From Corallococcus silvisoli (GTDB taxonomy: Bacteria; Myxococcota; Myxococcia; Myxococcales; Myxococcaceae): a stretch of 64,000 nucleotides of DNA. Positions 1 through 11,551 of this stretch are shown one piece after another. The translations under genes were made by a program, and so were the position numbers. The DNA lies in NCBI RefSeq assembly GCF_009909145.1, contig NZ_JAAAPJ010000001.1:124001-188000 (forward strand), written 5' to 3'. The notes under the pieces are model-generated. The model was not told the origin of the DNA. It searched no databases and worked only from the letters and a program-made list of their open reading frames with translations. Position 1 is the stretch's first letter, and each line of letters begins with the position of its first letter.

Positions 1-1678
1 CCCCGCCGACGCACCGCCTCCCGATGACGCGGAAGGTCCCATGGCGCGGGCGTGGATCCGCGCCGCCCAGGAGGACGTGCGCGTCCGGCTCGCGACGGTG
101 CGCGAGGAAGAGGCCTCCGCTGAGCTGCGGGCCAGCGCGGCGCGCGAGGCTCGGGCCCTGTTGGAGACCCGGCGGACCCGGCGCGAGGCCGCGGCCGAGG
201 CGCTGCGCAAGGCCGAGGACGCCCAGGCCCGCGCGACGCAGTCCCACCGGGACGCGCTCCTGCGCCGCGACATCGCAAGCGACGCCCGGCGGCGCGCGCT
301 CCTCGAGGTGTCCCCGCCCTTCGCCAGCGAGGTCTCCTGGGAGGAGAAGCTCGCGGCGGACCCCGTGCGCTTCCAGGGGCGCTGCCTGGAGCGCGTGACG
401 AAGTGGCGCGACAAGCTCGCGGAGCTGGAGTCCGCGCGCAAGCGCCTGGACGAGGAACAGGGCCGCCGCGCCCGCGAGGAGGTCCGCCTCCAGGCCCGGC
501 ACGAGGAAGCCCAGACGGCCGCCGACCGCGCGCGCCTCAAGGACGCCGCCTTCCTGGACGCTTCGAAGCTCCGCGCCCGGCTCCTCCAGGGCCGCCCCAC
601 GCAGGAGGTGCGCGCGGAGCTCCAGGCCCGCATCGACGCGGCCCAGGACACCTACGAGCGCGCCCGCGAGGACTCCGAAGCCCTCCAGCAGGCGGAGAAG
701 GTGGCCACCGCGCGCGCCGAGGACGCCGTGCGGTTGCGCACCGAAGCCCTCCGCGCGCTCGACAGCGCCCGGTCCGTCCTCATGGAACGCCTCTCCGGAC
801 GCGGCACCACGCTGGAGGAGCTCAAGGCCCTGCTGGCGCGCGACGCCACCTGGTGCGACGCGGAAGGCCGCGCGCTCACCGCCCTGCGTGAAGCCGTGGC
901 CCAGGCTCGCGCCGTGCTCGTGGAGCGCCGCGAGCGCCGCGCTCGCCACGAGGCCTCCGGACTTCCCTCCCTGGTGGAGGCGGACGTCGCGGCCCTCTGC
1001 GACACGCTGCGCACCGACGTGGAGGTGCGCCGCCGCGCGGAGGCCCTGCTGCGCGCCCGGCTGGACTCCGACGACGCCGCCCGCGCGCGCCATGGCGCGG
1101 AGGCCCGGGCCCTGGAGGTCCGCCGGGGCGAGGCGGAGGTGTGGAAGACCCTGGGCGACCTCATCGGTTCGCACGACGGGAAGAAGTTCAAGGTCTTCGC
1201 CCAGAGCCTCACGCTGGACGCGCTGCTGCTGCACGCCAACGCGCACCTGCGCGAGCTGGCCCGCCGCTACCGCCTGGAGCGCGTGCCCGGCCACGACCTG
1301 GACCTCCAGGTCGTGGACCGCGACATGGGCGACGAGGTGCGAAGCGTGGCCAGCCTCTCCGGCGGCGAGAGCTTCCTCGTGTCCCTGGCGCTCGCGCTGG
1401 GCCTGGCCTCCCTGTCATCGGAGACGACGCAGGTGGAGACCCTCTTCATCGACGAAGGCTTCGGCACGTTGGACCCGGAGACGCTGGAGGTGGCGCTGGC
1501 CACGCTCGACGCGCTCCAGGCCACCGGCCGCCAGGTGGGCATCATCTCCCACGTCAGCGGGCTGGCGGAGCGCATCGGCGTGCAGGTGCGCGTGGTCAAG
1601 CAGGGCGGCGGGCGCAGCCGGCTCGTGGTGGAGGGCGAAGCGGGCCTCGTCGCGCCAGCGGAACATCAGGTGGCGTGA
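1..1678 (+). CDS. sbcC: SbcC-type exonuclease ATPase subunit, C-terminal part (5' end outside window)
   Basis: The frame is open to the left edge, so the true start lies upstream; the internal ATG at 41 is not a real start. SbcC is the SMC/Rad50-like ATPase of the SbcCD nuclease, which opens hairpins and processes double-strand breaks in the cytoplasm. About 380 visible residues are Arg/Glu/Ala-rich coiled coil. Then come the ABC signature (SLSGGESF, near 1350-1375) and a Walker B/D-loop segment (LFIDEGFGTLDPETLE, near 1441-1490) with the usual IISHV after it. No CxxC zinc hook is visible, so the hook and the N-terminal Walker A half must lie off the window, as expected if this is the distal arm. 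It ends 13 nt before the convergent kinase. sbcD cannot be seen here. Confidence 0.9.
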   Translation, partial: PADAPPPDDAEGPMARAWIRAAQEDVRVRLATVREEEASAELRASAAREARALLETRRTRREAAAEALRKAEDAQARATQSHRDALLRRDIASDARRRALLEVSPPFASEVSWEEKLAADPVRFQGRCLERVTKWRDKLAELESARKRLDEEQGRRAREEVRLQARHEEAQTAADRARLKDAAFLDASKLRARLLQGRPTQEVRAELQARIDAAQDTYERAREDSEALQQAEKVATARAEDAVRLRTEALRALDSARSVLMERLSGRGTTLEELKALLARDATWCDAEGRALTALREAVAQARAVLVERRERRARHEASGLPSLVEADVAALCDTLRTDVEVRRRAEALLRARLDSDDAARARHGAEARALEVRRGEAEVWKTLGDLIGSHDGKKFKVFAQSLTLDALLLHANAHLRELARRYRLERVPGHDLDLQVVDRDMGDEVRSVASLSGGESFLVSLALALGLASLSSETTQVETLFIDEGFGTLDPETLEVALATLDALQATGRQVGIISHVSGLAERIGVQVRVVKQGGGRSRLVVEGEAGLVAPAEHQVA

Positions 1679-1691
1679 CGGCCCGGCCAGC

Positions 1692-2639
1692 TCAGCCCGT
1701 CACCGGCTCCGCGCTCATCAGCCCGCGCACGACGGCGGCCACGGCCAGCGGGGTCGCCACGCGGTCGTCGCTCAGCGCCGCCAGCGCCCGGGCGAACTGC
1801 TCCGCCGACGAGAAGCGCTGCGACGGATGCGGCGCGAGCGCCCGGTCCAACACCAGCGCCAGGGCGTCGGACACCTCGGGGGCCAGCATGCGCACGGGCG
1901 TCACCCGGAGGCCCCGGATGGAGGCCTCCACCTCCTCGGCCGTGCCCTCCGGGAAGGGCGACGCCAGCGACAACAGCTCGTACAGCAGCACCGCCGCCGC
2001 CCACAGGTCCACCGCCACGGACACCTCGCCCGCCAGCAGCTCCGGGGAGCGGTAGTGCTGCTTGCCCACGCGCCGTGGATCCACCGCCATGCCCGCGCGC
2101 GAGCGGGCCGCGCCGAAGTCCGCCAGCTTCACCTCGCCGCCGCGGGACAGCAGCACGTTGCTCGGGGACACATCGCAGTGCACCACCGCCAGCGGCCGGC
2201 CCTTGGAGTTGGTGGCCGCGTGCGCGTACGCCAGCGCCTCCAGCACGTGGCGCACCATCATCACCGACAGGTCGATGGGCAATTCGATGCGCCGGCGGCG
2301 GCACTGCGCCAGCACCCGCCCCAGGTCCGTGCCGTCCACCAGCTCCAGCGCCAGGTAGGGCCCATCCTCCAGCTCGCCGTACTCCCGGAAGCCCACGATG
2401 TGCGGGTGCTCCAGGCACCGCGCCAGCTCCGCCTCGTGCAGCAGCTGCTCGCGCGCCTCCGGGTCCCGCGCGCGCTCCGGCCGCACGCGCTTGAGCGCCA
2501 CGTCCTCGCCCGCCATCGGCCCCTGGCGCATCCGCGCGCGGAACACCTCCGCGTTGCCGCCGCGCCCCAGCCGCGACAGCAATTGGAAGCGCCCCAGGTC
2601 GCGCGGCCACTCCGGTGTCTGGCCTTCCTCCAGCGTCAC
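1692..2639 (-). CDS. Serine/threonine protein kinase (Hanks type), soluble
   Basis: A 315-residue single-domain eukaryotic-like kinase. Visible motifs: Gly-rich loop GRGGNAEVF (about 25-33), catalytic Lys K50 in VALK, catalytic loop HCDVSPSNV (H154, D156, N161) with Cys in place of the Arg of HRD, DFG at 174-176, and SPE in place of APE. The non-RD loop suggests it does not need activation-loop phosphorylation in the usual way (inference). No transmembrane segment or sensor domain follows the kinase fold. The GTG start at 2639 overlaps the TGA of the upstream PilZ gene (GTGA), which fixes the start and implies translational coupling. The reading frame continues upstream only as a shadow of the PilZ gene. 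Confidence 0.88.
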   Translation of the reverse strand: MTLEEGQTPEWPRDLGRFQLLSRLGRGGNAEVFRARMRQGPMAGEDVALKRVRPERARDPEAREQLLHEAELARCLEHPHIVGFREYGELEDGPYLALELVDGTDLGRVLAQCRRRRIELPIDLSVMMVRHVLEALAYAHAATNSKGRPLAVVHCDVSPSNVLLSRGGEVKLADFGAARSRAGMAVDPRRVGKQHYRSPELLAGEVSVAVDLWAAAVLLYELLSLASPFPEGTAEEVEASIRGLRVTPVRMLAPEVSDALALVLDRALAPHPSQRFSSAEQFARALAALSDDRVATPLAVAAVVRGLMSAEPVTG

Positions 2640-3442
2640 GCCTTGTCCCCCACCAGGCTCGCCAGGTATTCGTCGAGCGTCGCCGAGAAGGTGGCGTCGT
2701 CGCTCAGGAAGGCCAGCCCCACGCCTCCGGTATAGGGCGCGTCCACCACGTGGACCACCAGCGCCTCGCCCTGCAGGCGCTGGCCGTTGGGCAGCTTCAC
2801 GTCCACCGTGACGACGCTGTCCTGCGGCGGACGGTGGGCCGTGCGCACGAAGAGGCCGCCGTTGGAGATGTTCAGCGCGTGCTCGCGCACGAAGTCCAGC
2901 TCCGTGCGGAACTCCAGCTCCAGCTTCACCGCGAACCTGCGGCCCCGCCGCTGGGGCTCCTCCGCGGAGCCTTCGCCCTCCGGCCTCCGGAACGACTCGC
3001 CTTCCGGCCGGGCGGGAGGGGCCACTGTCGCGGGCGGCGCTCCAGGCGCGGGCGCTTGGGGCAGGGGGCCTCGCGCGGCCAGCGCCTCCAGGTGCTGTTG
3101 AAGCTCCTGCGCGGCCTGCGCGCGCTCCTCGCCGGTGAAGGGCGTGCCGCCCGCCAGCGTCCGCGAGCGCAGTGCGTCCCGCTCCGCCTTGGGCAGGCGC
3201 CACAGCTCCACGAAGGTGCCGCCGCTCTTGCGCACCTCCTCACCCAGCCGCTCCACCGCCGCGCGCGGATAGCCGGGCACTTCGACCTTCACCTCCAACG
3301 CGCCGGCCTCGTCGCGGAACGCCACCAGCAACTGCATGGATTGCGCGGAGGGCAACAGCGCGCCCAACCCCTGCACCACGGCCGCCGCCTTCTCAGGCGA
3401 AGCTGCTTCCCCCCAGACCGCCGCAAGACCGAAGACTGGCAC
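2636..3442 (-). CDS. PilZ-domain protein (Myxococcus TIGR02266-like type)
   Basis: 268 residues. The C-terminal 100 residues have a PilZ-like layout: Arg-rich entry RRGRRFAVKLELEF, then NISNGGLFVRT (the N/DxSxxG motif), then a beta-barrel ending in GVGLAFL. PilZ domains usually bind cyclic di-GMP, but many myxobacterial paralogues have degenerate Arg motifs, so ligand binding is uncertain. Residues 1-115 form an unrecognised alpha/beta domain, followed by an Ala/Pro/Glu-rich linker of about 50 residues. It is first in a two-gene unit with the overlapping kinase. It shares a 195-nt divergent intergenic region with the CglD-like gene. The start is the only early ATG that keeps the whole frame. 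Confidence 0.8.
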   Translation of the reverse strand: MPVFGLAAVWGEAASPEKAAAVVQGLGALLPSAQSMQLLVAFRDEAGALEVKVEVPGYPRAAVERLGEEVRKSGGTFVELWRLPKAERDALRSRTLAGGTPFTGEERAQAAQELQQHLEALAARGPLPQAPAPGAPPATVAPPARPEGESFRRPEGEGSAEEPQRRGRRFAVKLELEFRTELDFVREHALNISNGGLFVRTAHRPPQDSVVTVDVKLPNGQRLQGEALVVHVVDAPYTGGVGLAFLSDDATFSATLDEYLASLVGDKA

Positions 3443-3637
3443 GGGCGGAAGATAGCCGAGCCCTCCTGGCCCTCGTAAAGACAGTGCAGTCGGAATCAGG
3501 CGACGACGGCGGACTCAGAACTTCCAAAATCACGATGCGATCTGCGTCCGAGGACGGACCTACATCGGAATCCCGCGCGCGGGCTTCTATGCTGGCGGGT
3601 GTTCTCCGTAACCCCCCTTCTCGGAGTGCACCTCTGT

Positions 3638-7054
<3,417 letters not shown>

Positions 7055-7073
7055 GTCGCCTCCGAAACGAAGA

Positions 7074-7106
7074 CGCGCTCCCGGTGCCACGAGGACCGGG
7101 AGCGCG
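7074..7106. repeat. Perfect 12-bp inverted repeat downstream of the CglD-like gene
   Basis: Arms CGCGCTCCCGGT (7074-7085) and ACCGGGAGCGCG (7095-7106) with a 9-nt loop, starting 20 nt after the stop codon. There is no T-tract. It could be a first stem of a two-hairpin terminator or an mRNA 3'-end protecting structure. Confidence 0.7.
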
Positions 7107-7131
7107 GCGGTGAGGCAAGCCCGCTGGACCT

Positions 7132-7190
7132 GAAGCCCCCGGTGCCCCACGCCCCTTCACGGGGCCACGGGCCGGGGGCTTCTTCTTTTC
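7132..7190 (+). terminator. Intrinsic terminator for the CglD-like gene
   Basis: Perfect 11-bp stem GAAGCCCCCGG (7132-7142) / CCGGGGGCTTC (7172-7182), with a 29-nt loop that contains an internal GGTGCCCC/GGGGCCAC pairing. It is followed by the T-rich tail TTCTTTTCGTTA. It lies between convergent genes, just short of the stop of the carboxypeptidase on the other strand. Confidence 0.75.
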
Positions 7191-7191
7191 G

Positions 7192-8952
7192 TTACTTCAC
7201 CGGCGCGAGCCCCGGGGGCGCGCTGTCGGCGCGGTACACGGGGTAGAGGCCCAGGCGTTCGTCCCAGGCCGGGTGCCGCTCGGCGAAGAAGCGCAGGCGG
7301 GCGTTCGGGTCCTTCGCGAACGCGGGGTCCTTCAGGCGCTCCTGGAACGCGGCCTTCACGCCGGGGTCCTTCGCCAGCAGCTCCCGGGCGAAGGGCTCCA
7401 CCACGTAGTCCTCGATGTATTCCTTCTGCTCGAAGTGGGCGTTGAAGAAGCCCCACGCCAGGAGCGAGTCCGGCCCCGCGGGCTCGAACAGGTGCGCGAC
7501 CAGCTCCACGTTCCTCTGCGCCACCGGCACGTAGAGCGTGCCCGCCGGCAGGTCCTGCGTGTCCGGCTTCCACGTGCCCTTGGCGGCGAGGCCCTGGTGG
7601 CCTTCGTTGGAGCGCGCCTGGAACTGGAAGTCCTTGGAGTGGAACGACTCCACCTTCGCGGCGGAAACCGCGCGCGTGAGGCGCTGGAACGCGACGTGGT
7701 GCGCGGCGAGCTTTGGCGCCACCCACGCGGCGTGCGCGGCGGACACCAGGTAGCCGCCCGTGGGGAGCGTGGCGGTGAGCGCGGGCTGGATGTCCGGCGC
7801 GTACGGCACGCTCCACGTCTGGGGCTTCGTGTCGTCGTAGTGGATCCACGGCTGGCCGGAGATGTCCGACGGCGCGCGCTCGTAGGCGTAGCCCTTGAAC
7901 TGGAGCGTCTCCCGCTTCGCCGTGTTCTCCCAGCCGAGCACCACCTCGCGCACCTGACCGGACGCGGCCTTCTGGTCCTCCGCCTTCACCGCGGCCTGGA
8001 GCGCCGCGCCGTCGCGGGCGACGAGGCGCAACAGGCCCTCCATCACGTCGCGGGTGGCCTTCACGCGCTGGGCGTGGGTCTTCCAGGAGTGTGTCTCCAC
8101 GAGCACGCCGAAGCGGTGGTGGATGGACCAGAAGCCATGGCTGAAGCGCGGCGGGGGGACGCCGTAGGCGAAGCCGCTCGTGGGGTCGTCGTTCTGGAGG
8201 AAGGACGGATAGAAGCCGAGCGGCTGGTGCCCCTGCGCGGTGAGCCCGGTGAAGAGCTCCCCCAGCAGCTTCGTGCCCAGCGCCTGGAGCGCGGGCGGGC
8301 CGGACTTCTGCGGCTCCAGGCCCACGGACACGTCGGGTTCGAACTTCGCGCCGTCCGTGACGTGCAGGTCCACGTAGACGAGCGGATCCCACGCGTTGAG
8401 GTACTGGAGCAGCAGCACCATCTCCGGCGCGTCCGCCTTCACGTAGTCGCGGTTGAGGTTGAGGTTGCGCGCGGTGGTGCGGAAGCCCATCTCCTCCGGG
8501 CCCACCTGGTTGGGGCGGTGGTTGGGGCTGAAGCGCTCATGTCCGTCCACGTTGAAGACGGGCACGAAGACGGCGGTGACGCCCTTGAGCACGTCCGGCA
8601 GCGCCTTGCCCTGGAGCGCGTCGCGCAAGAGCCAGTAGCCGGCGTCCTTGCCGTCGATCTCGCCCGCGTGGATGCCGCCCTGGAAGAACACCACGGGGCG
8701 CTTCTTCCCGCGCGCGGCGTCGGCGGTGAGGGTGCCGTCCTGGCTCACGACGAGCGCCACCAGCGGGCGCCCCTCCGGGGACACGCCCAGCGTGTCGCAG
8801 CGGGCCTTGCCGGGGAACGCCTTGGGGAAGGCGCGGCAGAGCGCCTCCGCCTCGGCGTAGCGGCCGGTGCGCGTCCAGCCGCTCTGCTCGGACGTGGAGG
8901 TGAGGGGTGGGGCCTGCGTGAGGATCAGGGCGGTGAGCGTGGGCAGGAGCAT
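7192..8952 (-). CDS. M14-family zinc carboxypeptidase-like protein, exported
   Basis: 586 residues with an N-terminal hydrophobic signal (MLLPTLTALILTQAPP). M14 peptidases cleave C-terminal residues using one zinc ion. The zinc-binding HxxE is present (H95-AGE98, in GGIHAGEIDGKD), followed by NVDGHERFSPNHRPNQ, NLNLNRDY and a later His in DLHVTDG, all in the order typical of M14 proteins. The C-terminal half (about 330 residues) is longer than a simple carboxypeptidase. The ATG at 8952 is chosen because upstream in-frame GTG would add residues ahead of a good signal peptide. It lies 33 nt downstream of the hydrolase gene on the same strand and is probably cotranscribed with it. Likely periplasmic or secreted. 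Confidence 0.82.
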   Translation of the reverse strand: MLLPTLTALILTQAPPLTSTSEQSGWTRTGRYAEAEALCRAFPKAFPGKARCDTLGVSPEGRPLVALVVSQDGTLTADAARGKKRPVVFFQGGIHAGEIDGKDAGYWLLRDALQGKALPDVLKGVTAVFVPVFNVDGHERFSPNHRPNQVGPEEMGFRTTARNLNLNRDYVKADAPEMVLLLQYLNAWDPLVYVDLHVTDGAKFEPDVSVGLEPQKSGPPALQALGTKLLGELFTGLTAQGHQPLGFYPSFLQNDDPTSGFAYGVPPPRFSHGFWSIHHRFGVLVETHSWKTHAQRVKATRDVMEGLLRLVARDGAALQAAVKAEDQKAASGQVREVVLGWENTAKRETLQFKGYAYERAPSDISGQPWIHYDDTKPQTWSVPYAPDIQPALTATLPTGGYLVSAAHAAWVAPKLAAHHVAFQRLTRAVSAAKVESFHSKDFQFQARSNEGHQGLAAKGTWKPDTQDLPAGTLYVPVAQRNVELVAHLFEPAGPDSLLAWGFFNAHFEQKEYIEDYVVEPFARELLAKDPGVKAAFQERLKDPAFAKDPNARLRFFAERHPAWDERLGLYPVYRADSAPPGLAPVK

Positions 8953-8985
8953 GGCTCTGCTTGAGACCACAAGCCCCGCCAGCGC

Positions 8986-9921
8986 TCAACCGTGGCGCAC
9001 GGTGTGTGTACCTCCCACGGGCAACACGTGCACGCGGTCGCGCGGCCAGCCCCGGCGCACCCACTCCGCGTCCAGGCGGGCGGGAGGCTCGTCGAGCGGC
9101 TCGTCGGTGAGCTTGAACGTGCCCCAGTGCATGGCGAAGAAGGCGAGCGCGCCCAGGTCCTCGAAGGCCTGCACCGCCTCCTCCGGGTTCATGTGCTGGA
9201 AGCGCATGAACCACGCCGGGTCGTAGGCGCCAATGGGCAGCAGCGCCGCGTCCAGGTGGGGGAAGCGCGCGCCAATCTCCTTGAAGCCCTGGAAGTAGGC
9301 GGTGTCGCCGGAGTGGTAGACGCGCGCGCTGGAGCCCTCCACCACGAAGCCCCCCCAGAGCATCTGGTTCGCGTCGTTCAGGCCCCGGCGGCTCCAGTGC
9401 TGGGACGGCACGTAGTGCACGCGCACCGGGCCCACCTGCGTGGACTCCCACCAGTCCAGCTCGTGGAAGGGAAGGCCCTCGCCCTGGAACACCGGCGCGT
9501 GGCCCAGGCCGGTGATGACGCGGGCGCCCACCTGCTTGAGCGTGGGCAGGTCCAGGTGGTCGTAGTGGTTGTGGGACACGAGGCTCGCGTCGATGGGCGG
9601 CAGCTTCTCCGCCGGCACGCCAGGCGGCACGTTGCGCCGGATGACGACGTTGATGGCGTCGCGCAGCACCGGGTCGATGAGGAGCGACACGCCATCCAAC
9701 TGCACCAGCCAGCTCGCGTGCCCCAGCCAGGTCAGGCGCGCGCCCTCGCCCGGCGCGGGCGGGGTGGCGAGCACCGCCAGGTCCGGCTCCACACGAGGCA
9801 CCGCGGCGTGCGCGGGGGACTTGCGGCGCCTGCCCGCGAGCTTGTCCACCACGGCCCACTTGAAGACGTTGGTGAACGGGTGCGGCCCACTGCCATCCAG
9901 GTTCTTGAAGCGCATCGTCAT
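8986..9921 (-). CDS. Metallo-beta-lactamase-fold hydrolase (NAPE-PLD/UlaG-like)
   Basis: 311 residues. It carries WLGHASWLVQ, LLIDPVL and the metal motif SHNHYDHLD (H117, H119, D121, H122), then a HSGDTAYF segment and a downstream HWGTF. This order is typical of the branch of the family that includes N-acyl-phosphatidylethanolamine phospholipase D and UlaG-like lactonases. The substrate cannot be read from sequence; a phospholipid or cyclic ester is possible. No signal peptide, so cytoplasmic. Start at 9921 is supported by GGGAG 6 nt upstream. First gene of the unit with the M14 peptidase. Confidence 0.85.
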   Translation of the reverse strand: MTMRFKNLDGSGPHPFTNVFKWAVVDKLAGRRRKSPAHAAVPRVEPDLAVLATPPAPGEGARLTWLGHASWLVQLDGVSLLIDPVLRDAINVVIRRNVPPGVPAEKLPPIDASLVSHNHYDHLDLPTLKQVGARVITGLGHAPVFQGEGLPFHELDWWESTQVGPVRVHYVPSQHWSRRGLNDANQMLWGGFVVEGSSARVYHSGDTAYFQGFKEIGARFPHLDAALLPIGAYDPAWFMRFQHMNPEEAVQAFEDLGALAFFAMHWGTFKLTDEPLDEPPARLDAEWVRRGWPRDRVHVLPVGGTHTVRHG

Positions 9922-10090
9922 GGGCGGCTCCCGGCGACGGGTGTCCCCTCAAGATGGGCCCGCGCCGCTTCGGACGGGGGATGCTCGGCCGGAGGGGGGA
10001 GGGGCGCAAGGGGAATGCGGCGCCGGGAGGACTTGGGCGGGACGCGAGGGGAGCGGACGCGGGGGGACGGGCCATATAAGAGGGTTCGCG

Positions 10091-11551
10091 ATGGGTCCTG
10101 TCTCCGGCACCACCACCCGCAGGGTGTTGCTCGCGTTCGGCGCGCTGGTGGCGCTGTTCGCGGCGGCGTCGGGGTATGCGCTCGGCCGGCTGGCGGACAT
10201 CCATGAGGGCACGCATGCGCTGCGCGAGGTCGGGGGCCGGGCGCGGGAGGCGCGCGCGCTGGCCACCGCGGTGCGGGATCAGTACGCGCACCTGGCGCAC
10301 ACCATCATCCTGGGCAATGACACCCACCGGCGCTTCCACACCGAGGCGCGCGCCCGCGTGGAGGCGCTGACGCGGCGGCTGGCGGAGCAGGCGCGCGACG
10401 CGGAGGAGCGCGCGGCGGTGGCGGACATCCAGGCCTCCGGCGACGCCCTGGACACGCTCTACCGGGACACGCTCCTGCCCGCGGTGATGGCGAAGGACGT
10501 GCACGCGGTGGAGGTCGCCCACGGGCGCGCGCTGGAGTGGGTGTCGCGCATCCAGACGCGGGTGGACGCGCTGACGGAGCGCTCGGACGCGTCGATGGTG
10601 GCCTTCGAGGCGCACGTGGGCGCGGTGGAGCGAGACAGCTTCCGCTGGGCGCTGCTGCTGCTGGGCGGGGCCACGCTGTTCGCTGCCGGGGTGGGGGTCT
10701 ACATCGGCAACTCGGTGGCCCGGCCGGTGGCGCGCCTGTCGGAGGGCGCGGCGCGGCTGGCGCGCGGGGACCTGGACGCGCGCATCCCGGAGGATGATCC
10801 CGGGGAGCTGGGCCACCTGGCCGCGCAGCTCAACCGGATGACGGGGGCGCTGCGGGAGCACCAGGCGCGGCTCGTCCAGCACGAGAAGCTGGCGGGCATT
10901 GGACGGCTGGCGGCGGGCGTGGCGCACGAAATCAACAACCCCCTGGGCGTCATCCTGGGATACGTGCGGCTGTTGCAGCGGCGGGCGGAGGGCGCGCTCG
11001 CGGAGGACCTGCGCGTGGTGGAGGAGGAGGCGGTGCGCTGCCAGGACATCGTGGAGGGGTTGCTGGACGTGGCGCGTCCGGGGCGCGGGCCGCTGGAGCC
11101 GGTGGCGCTGCGCGAGGCGTGCGAGGAGGTCGTGTCCCGCCTGCGCGAGTCCGCGAGACTGGCCCCGGTGGCGGTGGAGCTGCACGGGGAAGGCACCGCG
11201 TGGGCGCAGGCGCCGCGCCTGCGGCAGGTGCTGCTCAACCTGGTGAAGAACGCGGCGGAGGCGGCGGGCGAGGGCGGACGGGTGGAGGTGCGCATCGCGG
11301 TGGACGCGCAGGGCGGCGCCCGGGTGGCGGTCTCCGACTCCGGGCCCGGGATGACGGCGGAGGCGCGGGCGCGGCTGTTCGAGCCGTTCTTCACGACCAA
11401 GCCCTCCGGCACGGGGCTGGGGCTCGCGGTGAGCCAGTCCATCGCGGAGGCGCACGGCGGACGCATCGACGTGGACACGGGCCCGTGGGGCGGCGCGCGC
11501 TTCACGCTGTCCCTGCCCGCGCCCTCGCGCGAACAGGAGGCGGCGGCATGA
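10091..11551 (+). CDS. Membrane sensor histidine kinase
   Basis: 486 residues. An N-terminal membrane segment (about 11-32) is followed by a helical periplasmic sensor, a second membrane segment near 180-200, a HAMP domain (SVARPVARLSEGAARLARGD), HisKA with phospho-acceptor H279 in VAHEINNPLG, and an HATPase domain with LVKNAAEAAG, DSGPGM and GTGLGLAVSQ. The signal is not evident. Its stop overlaps the start of the sigma54 response regulator (ATGA), so the two form a classic pair. Upstream, a CCATATAAG stretch and GAGGG precede the ATG. The start at 10091 is the first ATG giving a proper membrane anchor; the reading frame further upstream is only a shadow of the hydrolase gene. Confidence 0.92.
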   Translation: MGPVSGTTTRRVLLAFGALVALFAAASGYALGRLADIHEGTHALREVGGRAREARALATAVRDQYAHLAHTIILGNDTHRRFHTEARARVEALTRRLAEQARDAEERAAVADIQASGDALDTLYRDTLLPAVMAKDVHAVEVAHGRALEWVSRIQTRVDALTERSDASMVAFEAHVGAVERDSFRWALLLLGGATLFAAGVGVYIGNSVARPVARLSEGAARLARGDLDARIPEDDPGELGHLAAQLNRMTGALREHQARLVQHEKLAGIGRLAAGVAHEINNPLGVILGYVRLLQRRAEGALAEDLRVVEEEAVRCQDIVEGLLDVARPGRGPLEPVALREACEEVVSRLRESARLAPVAVELHGEGTAWAQAPRLRQVLLNLVKNAAEAAGEGGRVEVRIAVDAQGGARVAVSDSGPGMTAEARARLFEPFFTTKPSGTGLGLAVSQSIAEAHGGRIDVDTGPWGGARFTLSLPAPSREQEAAA

